From a virus: a DNA stretch of 43,802 nt. A program made the translations under genes and the position numbers. Shown here piece after piece: positions 1 through 11,200 of this stretch (positions are counted from its first letter, which is position 1; each line of letters begins with the position of its first letter). The stretch covers positions 1 to 43,802 of IMG/VR virus record IMGVR_UViG_3300027906_000037; one strand, written 5' to 3'. The notes below the pieces were generated by a model. It did no database searches, was not told the origin of the DNA, and worked only from the letters and a program-made list of their open reading frames with translations.

Positions 1-2
1 TT

Positions 3-125
3 AACAAAAAGGCAGTATACCTTTATTTGAGAGAACTCTCTGGCTTAAATACAAAGCAGGTTGTAAACAATTTGAACAAATTGAGAGAAAAATATAGAAT
101 ATTTAAAACAAAATGGGACAGGTAA
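3..125 (+). CDS. C-terminal end of an upstream gene, function unknown (partial)
   Basis: An open frame enters from the left edge and ends with TAA at 123-125, giving about 40 residues. The peptide is basic and looks helical; it contains KAVYLYLREL followed by KQVVNNLNKLREKYR. That spacing could fit a small helical or winged-helix DNA-binding fold, but too little is visible to say. The other two forward frames are broken by stops in this stretch, which supports the reading. The next gene starts 27 nt downstream on the same strand, so both probably lie on one transcript. Confidence 0.55.
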   Translation, partial: NKKAVYLYLRELSGLNTKQVVNNLNKLREKYRIFKTKWDR

Positions 126-140
126 TAATTTTTTATTATT
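124..140 (+). repeat. AT-only inverted repeat before the first complete gene
   Basis: AATAAT (124-129) and ATTATT (135-140) are reverse complements separated by five T residues. The arms contain only A and T, so an RNA hairpin would be weak. It overlaps the upstream stop codon and precedes the ATG at 153. It could be a weak terminator or simply AT-rich spacer. No convincing Shine-Dalgarno sequence is seen ahead of the ATG at 153. Confidence 0.25.
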
Positions 141-152
141 TCTAATTAATGT

Positions 153-467
153 ATGACAAAAAACACAAAATCTTTAGAGAAATTTATTGAAAGGGCTACA
201 AAAAACGTGACCGATGACCGTGCTGCAACTCAAACTTTGCTTATGAGTTTGATGAAATATATGCAGTCCGGCGATGACCGACATAGAGAGTTCGGCCTAA
301 TTGCGGCCAAATACCTTGAAACGCTCCAAAGATCAAACGAGCAGCTTGTAAAAATAGCAGCCTTAGTCCAAAAAGAGGCTAAATCAACTGAAGGGATTAC
401 CGAACAGGACAAGAATGATCTGTTTGACTTAATAAATTCAAAAGGACAAAAAACGGATAAACAATGA
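153..467 (+). CDS. Probable small terminase subunit (T4 gp16-like)
   Basis: This 104-residue protein is almost entirely helical by appearance. Its middle (residues about 20-70) runs DDRAATQTLLMSLMKYMQ, then DDRHREFGLIAAKYLETLQ, then RSNEQLVKIAALVQKE. The order and spacing resemble the helical core of T4 gp16: a Q-rich helix, an RHxE turn, then a TNREILKLHK-like helix. Small terminases form rings that recognise genome ends and stimulate the large subunit. The large terminase is not in this window and the next gene is not ATPase-like, so packaging genes may be split. Similarity was judged by eye; another small helical phage protein is possible. Its stop overlaps the ATG of the next gene by 4 nt (ATGA), which suggests translational coupling. 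Confidence 0.5.
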   Translation: MTKNTKSLEKFIERATKNVTDDRAATQTLLMSLMKYMQSGDDRHREFGLIAAKYLETLQRSNEQLVKIAALVQKEAKSTEGITEQDKNDLFDLINSKGQKTDKQ

Positions 468-1141
468 GTCAAGAAGATAAAGATAATAGATCATTAGGGA
501 TCCAAAACCAAACATCAAATCCAGCACCAGAATCGACATTAATAAGCCCCAGAGGCTTGGTGAGTCCGGTTGAAAAAGTCATTTCGGCTATAAAAGAGGT
601 CAGACAATCACAAGCAATAAACTCAAAAGCCGCAGAAACTATGATAGGAGTAGTCCTAATGACTAGTCCCCCCCTCTCTCTTTCGGTTGATTCTTTCGCT
701 GCAATCTACCCTAAAAATACTAGTTTTTTTAAAAGTGTCGTACAGAAAGATGGCAAAGCAATAAATCCTAAAAAGGATGCATCTGTGATTAGAGCCTACT
801 GTTATATACCAGAAATATCTGGCTCCCTGCCGTTTCCAGATTTGAAAAAGCTGCACCAATTCTTATCGCTGTGGAATGAGTCAGACATTCCAAAAGATTC
901 TGGCAAGCATGAAGAATATTATGTAAATAGGGAAAAAAGTATAATAAAGATGTACCCGGATTTATATAAAGAATTTAAGAAGGTGGTGATGCACCCTATC
1001 TTCTACAAATATGTAGAAAGGCCAATTACTATCAGTCCACTTCAGTTTGTGTCGTTAAGTTTTACAAAAGATTTTGATACTTATCACACCGGAGTAATTG
1101 GGGAAGTATACGGAGACTTCTTAAGAGTATCCCAAGAATAA
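464..1141 (+). CDS. Hypothetical protein, possibly baseplate-associated
   Basis: This 225-residue protein starts at an ATGA overlap with the preceding gene. The first 40 residues are polar and low in hydrophobics, probably a disordered linker. Two more conserved-looking blocks follow: AYCYIPEISGSLPFPDL at about 111-127, and a C-terminal beta-rich stretch with ITISPLQFVSLSFTKDF and YHTGVIGEVYGDFL. The second block has the alternating hydrophobic pattern of a small beta-barrel, so an OB-fold like that of hub proteins is conceivable, but that is inference. There is no signal peptide or membrane segment. The neighbours (packaging-like upstream, virion protein downstream) argue for a role in the particle. 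Confidence 0.6.
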   Translation: MSQEDKDNRSLGIQNQTSNPAPESTLISPRGLVSPVEKVISAIKEVRQSQAINSKAAETMIGVVLMTSPPLSLSVDSFAAIYPKNTSFFKSVVQKDGKAINPKKDASVIRAYCYIPEISGSLPFPDLKKLHQFLSLWNESDIPKDSGKHEEYYVNREKSIIKMYPDLYKEFKKVVMHPIFYKYVERPITISPLQFVSLSFTKDFDTYHTGVIGEVYGDFLRVSQE

Positions 1142-1172
1142 CACAGCGCACACACAATATAAGGAGAAAAAA

Positions 1173-2258
1173 GTGTCACAAGGACAAGATAAATCAAAAA
1201 ACAGGAATCATATACCATGGCCCAATTCTCTAAATACGGGAAGAGGTAACACGCCACTTGAAGAGCCTGTCCCTAAATATTTGTCTCGTAAGGGAGATGG
1301 AATCATATTGCCGCCTGTTGACAACAACGCGGCCATAATACTTGGGAGAGACAGAAATCCTTTCGGTCCACCACGCTCTCGGGTTCCACATGGATCTGAA
1401 GAGGATCCAAATAATCCAAAAGCATCACGAAGCGAAGTTTCAGGTTTCTCAGACCACATGGGCGCCGGAGCGATTGATATCGTCGTTGGCCGCGGCGCCC
1501 CATTCGCGCTCGAAATGTTACAACACGATATGTTTCCTCAGGGATTACCACCTCTTTACACCACGCGCAAACCAGACGAAATCGGCGCAAAGAAATTGAC
1601 ATCCGGCAACCACCCGGGGCACATTATGGATGCTGCAAGAATTTATATGTCTCAAATGTGTCAAATAGATGATTACTTTAAAATAAAAAAAGTAAAAACA
1701 GAATTTGAAAAAGGTAAAACAACCACATCAATAAAAGAAGACAAGGGCCCTTGCAGCGCTATTATGTTAAAGGCTGATAAGTTGCGAATGCATTCAAGAA
1801 GAGATGTCTATATTATTGCCGGCGGAGATCCTTTAACAACTAGGGATTCAAATAATAACGAAATAACAGAATCAGGTAAGATACATCTAGTATCTACAAA
1901 CGCGAAAATAAAAGAAAAAAGAGGCGCCTCGCCGGCAGTGAGATACAATGAGTTGAAGAGTTGCTTAAAGGAAATAACAAAGAGCTTGCAAGACTCACTA
2001 GAAGTGTTAAATACATTCATTTTTTGGCAAATGAAAGTTAACGCGGCCTGTGCCAACGCAGTTTATGGAACAGGTGTAGGTATGACGACATCTAATCCTA
2101 TTTCTCAGGCAGTTGAGAAAATATCAACGATTGCAAATACAAAAGATTTACTACAAATACACGCTATGAAAACATATAATATACCAAAAATCGAATTAAA
2201 CTATTTAACAGATGGGGGAGAAAAATGTATGGCTAGCAGAAATGTTACGCTAAACTAA
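1173..2258 (+). CDS. Virion protein, spike or baseplate type
   Basis: The start is GTG, fixed by AAGGAG at 1161-1166 six bases upstream. The 361-residue product has a polar N-terminus, then NAAIILGRDRNPFGPP (about 52-67) and SDHMGAGAIDIVVGRGAPF, a motif pair I associate with virion proteins of marine T4-like phages. The middle has SAIMLKADKLRMHSRRDVYI followed by IIAGGD, which looks like repeated short beta-strands as in phage spikes. The C-terminal third is helical (NELKSCLKEITKSLQDSLEVL). It sits directly before the giant baseplate-region gene, which supports a place at the tail tip or baseplate hub. The exact part is not determined. Confidence 0.6.
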   Translation: MSQGQDKSKNRNHIPWPNSLNTGRGNTPLEEPVPKYLSRKGDGIILPPVDNNAAIILGRDRNPFGPPRSRVPHGSEEDPNNPKASRSEVSGFSDHMGAGAIDIVVGRGAPFALEMLQHDMFPQGLPPLYTTRKPDEIGAKKLTSGNHPGHIMDAARIYMSQMCQIDDYFKIKKVKTEFEKGKTTTSIKEDKGPCSAIMLKADKLRMHSRRDVYIIAGGDPLTTRDSNNNEITESGKIHLVSTNAKIKEKRGASPAVRYNELKSCLKEITKSLQDSLEVLNTFIFWQMKVNAACANAVYGTGVGMTTSNPISQAVEKISTIANTKDLLQIHAMKTYNIPKIELNYLTDGGEKCMASRNVTLN

Positions 2259-2270
2259 GAAAAAAACAAG

Positions 2271-5200
2271 ATGTCAGATATAGAACAAGTTTACAAATTA
2301 GAAATTAGAGACACTGATCAAGATAGTATAACTTTTACCCCAAGAATTTTTGGAGAAGTTGGTAAAGATATAGTCGCTATTAAGTTATCGTTAGGTACTC
2401 TTGTTGATATTGCTGGGGTCATCAGTCAGGGCCCCAACGCGTCTTCAGATCGCACTCAACCCTTGGACCCAAATGGGTGGTTTGATTGTACAACTGGGCA
2501 GCAAGTGTCAATTGAGCAGGCTGCAACTTTTGATTCTAAGATGCAAACTGCATTAACTAATTTTCAATTGAAAAATCAGTTCTTAATTATCTCTTACCTG
2601 TTCAGTAAATATGCGGTACCTGGGATTGTAAATTCAGTAGGAGAGAATTATAATTCTAATTCAGAGCAGGATCAGGCGAGATACTTGGCAACGGCGTTAT
2701 CCCAGCTTGAGTCGGTCGATCTATTATTTGAATCTGAAATAGGAAATTTGGGAGAAGCCACAATTGCAGTTATGCACGGTTGGGTACCGCATACTAGCGC
2801 CGCCAATACAAATTATTACCACACAGGAGCGCTGCTGGATAGCCTCAATACCGACGCATCAACGATTGTTGATATTGTTCCTTATGAAATTCTTCGTCTC
2901 CTTGCAGAAGGTCACATGGGTCAAACCATTGAGGACTTGCAAAACGCCGGCCTCATAAGGGAGTTCTCACACGAACCTCTATCGTATTCAAGTCGGTACC
3001 TTGAGGATTATCTTAAATCTGTCCCTGAGGCATCAAGGTGGCTCGGTTCTGATGGTATACCAAACTTCGAATATGGTTATGTAATATATAACACAATCAA
3101 CGATCAGGAGAATAGTAGCCTTTATAATTCAACCATAATAACAATAAAAAACTACAAAGGAAAAAGTCTTGACGAAAGAGTCGTGTCGCAAGAGGAGAAA
3201 TTAGGGAGACTAAGAAGGGTTTTTTACCCAGATCCATTTTCAACGGAAGATCCATTTTATATAAGCCAGAATATAACTGGGCTCTATTTCGAAACAGATT
3301 TCATATTAGATTCCCAAGGTCCATTGCCAACAATGGAGGAAGAGGTGATAAAACAAATAGAGGAATCCGCTTTAGATCACATGTTAACTTTGACAAATAA
3401 GCCTCGTTTGTGGTTTTTGTCCACTGGTGATGATTCAACAATGAAGATATGGTTTGGAGAAGACGAAAAAATCATGCCATCACATAACGGGCAGTTTCCT
3501 GAATTTTCCAACCGGAGCTCCGACCAGATAAAAAGACAAATTCCTAAATTTTCAGAAATATGGGAAAAAATAGAAGACATAAAAAAAGATTTAAACCTAC
3601 TTCCAGAGACAGCTTTCGGTGCTGCTAATGACTACATCCAAGCACGACGAGAAGTGCTTTTAAATAATTTAGAATCTCTAGAAAACGATTTCGCACAAGA
3701 GCCGACACTAGAAGAAAAAAAACAAAGCTTTATTGTTTTAGGTACACAGGAATCAATTTTTGAAAATACCTCACCTGAATCAGAAGGTCTAGACCCTCCA
3801 ATTGCTGCGAACTGGAGAATTCTCGAAGGCTTCGGATCAGAACCACCTCTTGTAAGATTCATAGAATACAAGACGCCAACTTTACGTCCAGGTCAAAGAT
3901 ACCGAGCTATGTTAGAATTCAGCACTCGAAAATTAGATTCTATTGTTTCGGGGGTATTGCCAGTAGCAGAACAGCCAGAAGAACCAGGCCCGCCCGATGC
4001 AGATGGTGAAGACCTTTGTATTACGGGCAACACAGACGAAACCCTGAGAACTCTAGAAGAATATAGAGTCCACGCTAGAAAAAAGAGAAGAGAAGTAGTA
4101 AGACAACTTAGGGAAGAATTCAAACAAGAGCCAGCTCTCCGAGGGTCTAACAACATTACTCGTGGGCAAATTGGTCCCTTCGATTTAAACCGAGCCCTAA
4201 ACCAATTAATGGGATTTGACATTAATGGAGCATCAGACTATGAATATACGAAAGGGGTATTATCTCGACTCGGCGACGTCGGCGCAGCGGCCATGGAAAA
4301 ACTAGGCATGCTCGATACCGATATAGATTATTTTAACAGTATTGCAAATGATACGAACAAAGAATTAGCGAAAAAAGATGCTAAAGGAAAGCCTCAAAAA
4401 AACGTAATAAGAATAACCCTAGAAGAATTAGAAGAAAGAACTAACACAATAGTAAAAGATTTACAGGAGTCTAGTGAGATCGTTTCATCGGAAGGTATTG
4501 CTTTTAAAAAGGGTAGTTCGTTCAACGCATCAAAAGAATCTGGATTAGTAAAACAGTTTTACACGCAGATGAAGGACCTAGTTCTCAACGCTGCAGCTGA
4601 GCGTTATGGTGCCGGCGTCGCGCACGCCATGTCTGTGAACCCTGATAAAGCGCTCGTGATGTTAGAGTTCCAAACGACCACTTCTAAGGGTCCAAATCCG
4701 CACATGGGCCCTGATTTTGGAAAGAAAATTATATCCTTTGGAATTGCACTACCGGAAAAATTTAAAATAAAAGGAAAACTATGGCCCTACGCATATAGAC
4801 CATCGGACAAGGTCCCCGGTGGAGCAATTATGCCAAATTTTCTCAAAAAAGGATCCGCAACACCAGAAAAAATAAAGCTTTATCGTGGTAAAATTAAAAA
4901 CTCAAAATCACTCGGGCGCGCCCGAACAGTTAATTATATTAGTAATATATACGAAATGACAGGCCTGTTAACAGATAAGCCAAATGAGATAATATCAGTT
5001 TTTGATGATGGCAGGGGAAGTTGTAAAGATTTGGGGATTAATTTAGATAAAAAATTAGCCTCTTCTTATGTGGCTAACTTCACAACAGGAGTGCAAGTTG
5101 AACACCCACCTGGCGCCCCAAGTGGTTTTTCTTGGAAAAAGTTTGGAAAAGACAATTTTGTAGATCCTGCTAAAGACTGGGCAAAGACCAGCGCCAAAAA

Positions 5201-8200
5201 CTGGGAAAATTCTTGGAATGATACATTCGATGAACAAGAGGCTCTACAGATGCTTGGAGATATGTGTACTTTAGAAGATTTGTATAGAGAATTTTTCGAT
5301 AAACTTGACTTAGTGTCGCTTCTTTGTGACTGGCTGAAATGTATCAGGTTACCTAATTTTAATTTAAAGCTTCCTAGTTTTTACCTACCTCCACTTCCAA
5401 GTATTCCAATACTGGGTTTGTATGGTGCCATGATTAAATTTTTTATGGAAAATTTAAAACAAATATTGATTAGAATAATCTGTACATTTGTCAGGACGAT
5501 CATTGATAAGCTTGCTATACCATTTTGTGAGGAACAGCTGCGAGAATTCATGGCTGCCGGCTCGCTTAGTGGGTCTCCAATAATGGATGAGGCTCTAGCT
5601 GAAGCGCTCTTGAATACTGGCGTGCCAAAAGAAAAAACAGAACAAGCAAAGACATTTTTTGATGACGTAGCTAGTATAACAACTGGGCAAGAATTGTGCC
5701 ACCTTTTGACTGGAAAATCACTAGACGCCGCGACCATGAAAATGATACAAAGACTGTTGGAGAAAAACGACCTTCAAAATGATCTGGACACTCAAGAATC
5801 GCTGATGAATTATTTTGACCTTCTCGGAACTTTCCTTCCAGATGGTTTGTGTGAGGAGTTGCAAAATTCAACATCACTGCCGGTACCCAAGGATTGTTTA
5901 GAAATATCCGGATACCTGCACAGTATCAGAAATCGACTTCAAACTGGTGACGGCTCGCTAAGCGACGAAGAAATAGAAGAAGTGCTCCAAATGGCGAAGG
6001 AAGAGATGAACAATCGAAAAGCCGACTTGGAGGCACTTTCTGGAAACAACATTGGAAGCTTGCTTCCTGAAACTTATGCTCCTGGTAACCCAGATGCTAT
6101 CATCTCGTCTTATCCTGACTTCTTAAAAGAGCGTATCGATCAAACTGCAAAAGACTCTTTTACTGCGGCAAGAATGGATTATATTAATGCAATGGATAGT
6201 TATATTCCATCCCTCTCTATTGCAGCACCAGCGACTCCGCGCGCCGGTACGGACCGCTATAATGATATTCAAAATTTAGAATTCGAAGCAGCAACAGCAC
6301 AACTTGCTCTCTATAGTCAGGGAGTACACTCTAGTAGAGTATTCGCCCAAAGAAACACTTTATCAAAACTGGGCCTCCCACCAGAAACAACAGCAGAAGA
6401 ATTAGAGGAAATAAGAGACAAAGGTCTTATACTTCACGATTTGGCTAAATCTTTAAAATCTTGGATAACAAGAAGTCAAAACATCTCTTCTGCGTACTCG
6501 CGAGAAAACGGGGGCCCCTCTCTAGGGTATATACGCGGATCCTTGACCCGGTCTCATCGATCCAATTTTGTCCCGGCCATGGGCCCAGACTTTCATCAAC
6601 ATATAGAATTCTTGGACAAAATCTTGTTAACGAGTACTGACGGTACCCGTGATGGAAACACGATGTACACTCATGACGTCGGTAGTAGACAAGACCCAAA
6701 CCCGTTCTTTGGAGATGAAAATGAAGAAATAAGAGAGAAGATAACTAATCTTGTAAATGCCTTAAGGGTACAATTCAATTCCGGCGCAGCCGCCGATCTG
6801 TACGGCGCGGGATGGGGATCATCTGCCTTGGAATGGCTAGATTTCCGCTTTAACCTCCATAGCGGCGACGCCGCACTCTTTGCGCATCAAGGGTCGGGTA
6901 TTCCCGACCCTCTCGGTCAACCAGGCGCTTGGTCTCAGTTAGGAATAGAACCTTTTGATCTTACCCTCGAACAGCTTTCTTTTATTTATGTTTTAACTAC
7001 GCCCAAATCTGATCCGACTTATTATTCTCAAGGCACCCGGACGGAACTTGGAAGGCACATGGAGAACACATTCGAAAACCTTTTTTATATTGAGAAAGGT
7101 TACGTGGGGGGTATTCTCGGCGAGTTCGATCCCTTCGACGAGCTTATAACTAGGTTCGCAGCCATTGAAACACTCAAAGTAGAGCTTGGTGAGAAATTAT
7201 ATTACGCAAATTGGAAAAACGAACACACCGGTTCAAGATATTCTGACCGAAACTCCACCGCAGTGGTCGACCGAGAGCCCGGTTGGCTTGGTCAATTTAA
7301 ATGGACTGACGATGGTACCAATTGGTGGAACCCCTTCCTCGAAAACATGAGACAGTATAGGTCCATTAATCTAGAGGATACTATTGAAGTAATGAGAATG
7401 CTTTTGAAAGAGTATATAAGTAAAACAGGGTATTTTCCTGATGAAGTTGTGGACTTAGGGAAAGATATTTCATACGAAGACTTTCTCACTGAAATGCGCA
7501 ATCAATGGGGTTCAACTTACTCTGCCAATTCCAATATCCTGGACCAATATTGCTGGGGCGCCGACGGTTTCTCGAAAAACACTCTTGCCGGCAAGCCGGA
7601 TAAACTTTGGACAAGCGCCTGGGCAGTTTATGACAAGTTTCGAGGTAGATATTTCGATGGCGACGACAGACGCGCCCGGAATAAAGCCGATAAGCTCTGG
7701 CTCTGGAATCCAAATATCGATAGTGAAGATGGAAACTACACGGAAGAGCAGTTCGTGGACAACTGGATCGGCGCCGCGCTGAAAACAGAAGAAATGGGTA
7801 TTGAGTGGAATCATGAGTTAAGGTCTCTTAAAGTCTTGGATGCTATAATACACCTCACTGATCCGATTCGAGATCCTTATTCTGCCGCAATACGATCTAT
7901 GGATGAAATCGGCGGGGTGTCTTGGTATAATACTTTATTGCTTTTTTCTGTATTTGAGACAGAATCTGTACCTTTTGATGATGACCGTGATAAAACTCAC
8001 AAAGTCTTTAAAAGAGCAAAATTACCAAACAGAAGAAGAGAAGACCAAAGAGAGGAATGGAACCCCTACAAACCTTTTGTAAGTTACTACAGAAGGATCC
8101 CTTCAGAAGGGACAGTACACGATTATGTTCAAGGTGATAGATCCTTTCAGTATGTTTCTGTTGGTTCGTTAGATGTGCCGACGTTCATCCAAAAGGGGGC

Positions 8201-11200
8201 AGTATATGATAATGTTTTTAATAAAATCATAGATACGGATCCCTACCCTATAGAAACTTCCTATGCGCCGTACAGAGTGTTTCACGAATCTTTCAATGAC
8301 CCGCTTGATAAATCTGAATACGCCATGATTGTACCAGCTTTTGTCTCAAGCGCTGAATTGACGTCAGACTTTATGGTGGAAAAGTTTATAACAGAGTTAT
8401 CTACAACATCCGCCGCGCGCATCTCCGCTGCGTACGACGCGTCGATAACCACCGTTGGCGAAGTCGTGGATTTTTTCTCCGGTGGCCAGGTAAGAGACCA
8501 AATTAACAGGCGTAAACGCGCCGCGATACGTAGGAGCAACGCCCGGATCAGGAGTCAACAAGAGAATCTCAGAGATACTATAGAAGCTCAGCAAGCCTTT
8601 GCTGTCGTCGCAATTGATCAAACCGAGGCTTTCCTACGCGCCAAATACCTTCGAGATTATCCGAGTAATCACCCCGAACGACTGGCTAGGGATGGAAAAT
8701 GGACTGGTTCGGATAACACATCAACGCATGCTGTGGAAATTTTTGAGAATCTACAGATAATCATCGAGAGGAATGCAACCTTGAATCCAGACGAGGATTA
8801 CCTTGGAGATTTATTAATTAATGTCATGGGCGCCCTGAGTGACATCATTAGAAATGAACCACATAGGGCTTATGGGGCTCTTAGGACCATGGCCTCCGGA
8901 GAGGCCGGCCTTTACAAGGTTATGGACCCTGTAATTGACGAAGATGAAATGGTTCCGATATTTCCAATTAGTATGCAAGATGCATCCATAGAACCCACAA
9001 AATGGATGCAACATTCATACAATACCTTAAGCGCAATGGCGCTTGCCGTTCACGGAGGGGTCCCAGACTTCTTTGAACACGAGGTCAATCAGCCACTCCG
9101 CGATGCAGAAAAAGAGGTTTTGACCAATGAAGAATTGATGGCCAGATTCGTAGATTGGAGATTGCAAGGAAAAACCGCGGCAAAAACAATAAGTCAAATA
9201 TGCACCAGCCTCTCAAACAGTGTTAATAATCCAAATTTAATAAAATTCACCACAGATAGAGTGAAATACCTTTCAGATATTGTGACAAGGGGAATAGAAT
9301 ATCGTCCCAACTTTGTAACAGAAAGACACCTTCTGATGTTGGACAAGGTTCTCAGAGATACACCTGTTTTCAGCGCAGATAGAAATAAGATCAATCTGGG
9401 AGTTCAATTTGGTCAATATCAACCTCAAGTTTCTATGGAGGAAATCCCTGCAGAAAAACAATTTGATAGGTATACTGTAACGGTAAAAAGTGATTTTCAC
9501 TTGAGGATGTCAAACCAAAACATTCAACCAAAAAGTTTTCAAATGTGTGAGTTTCTCCCGCCAAGCCTTATAAATAATAATGGAACAGATAGAGGAGAAG
9601 GTCGCGAGCATCCCTGGGATCCTTCTTCTGTAAGATATTTTTCGAAAAGAGAAGCCTTCTCTGAATTGGGCGCTGCAGCCCTGCGCTCAGCTGGAGTAAA
9701 TGGCAATATCAGCCATATAAAAGATCTGCTATATGAGGATGCATACATAAATATTCGAGACTCTATTTTTTCTAGTTTCTCATCGATGATATCTGAATCT
9801 AAACTTTTCGACCTAGAATATGCACAAAACATAGACGCACGACTCTCCGCGGATCCGATATATCAAGAAGAGTGTGTCAAGAACAGGTATGGTCTAGTTG
9901 AGTCAGCTGTGCTTTCATATAATAAGACAATCATTAATACTGCCTATGACGAAATAATGAAAGAGATGTCCGATCCTAAAAACTCACCTTTTAACAGGGA
10001 TTTCGACGACCCACATCCACTAGAACTAGCCCTCCAATCAATATCTTTAAAAGCTTTCGTTAGAATTTGTCTTATAGACACTCTTTTCAAAGGAGGTTTA
10101 GCCTATTCAATATGGGACATAGAACCGATAGTTTCAGAACAAATATTCAAAGATTATGTTTATGAACACGTTTTTAGAGAACTTACATCGTCACGATTCT
10201 TCGCATCAAAGTGGAAGCAAATAATTGAAAGAACGGTTGGAATAACAAACCCAACAGCCGCGCTGAAAAAACTATTAGAATTGGAAATGGTTAAACTTCC
10301 AGACTATTCCAAGCAGGTTTTCAACTTTTCCGCAGAAGATAAAGAAAAAGATTATTACAATTGGATAACATCTCATTCAGAAACTATACCGTTTAAAAAA
10401 TTATATTTTACAGCCAACATTAATTATGATAATACTTCATGGCGAATTGCCAACCTTCCGGAAAGTAATACGGCCCGGGCATTTGCCGAAAGCTTAGGCG
10501 AAGACGTTGACTTTATGAGCATACATCTATCGGAGCTACCTCCTGGTGACGGTCTCATCGTAGAAAATTATATACGACTTTCTGGTGAAATCGTAGAAAA
10601 AGCCAATGACATTTGGAAAAAGATGTTTTCTCAAATAGGAGATGACCCCGGAGCGCGCCACCAGATATACGAAGTCTGCAAGGAGCGCCGCACCCGCGAA
10701 GGCGGCAGAACTGGTACCAGTCACGTCGATCCCCAATTCGCGAATGATAGGGGCCTGTTACCAACAGGCGCCTTGTTAGATTGGTGCAACGACACCCACT
10801 TGCGGTCCGTCGGCTTCGGGCCCGCTAATCTCTCCACCCGGGTTGATGTGCCAGAAACTTACCAAATAAGAGAAGGTGACTCTTTAGTGGTGTCTCCTTA
10901 TGATTTTGATATGTATTTGGCTTTCTTATGTTATTGTTTGACTAGGCCCGAATTTGAAAATTTGATAAATAATTCAACTATTCACCATGGCTCAAGAATT
11001 TCGGTAACAACAAGGAATCAGCAAATAGTAGATCAGTTAACTCTGGCTCCAGACATTAGAAGAAAAAGTTTTTTGGAGAAATCTTTTCTTTTTGTCGTGC
11101 GATCCAGCGGAGCCGACGATGAAGATCGCGCCATTGAACTACCAGAATGGCAAATTGCCAAGCTACCTTTGGCAAATTATGAACACGAGCTAAGATTAGA

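Noticed and set aside
1208-1602. Open frames on the minus strand (83 and 99 codons) opposite the 1173 gene
   Set aside because: They mirror the coding frame of a well-supported gene, have no ribosome site and no recognisable protein pattern. The same holds for all other minus-strand frames in the window.
4912-4925. 14-bp palindrome TCGGGCGCGCCCGA in the giant gene
   Set aside because: GC-rich and eye-catching in AT-rich DNA, but of chance-expected length and inside coding sequence; listed only as part of the GC patchiness.
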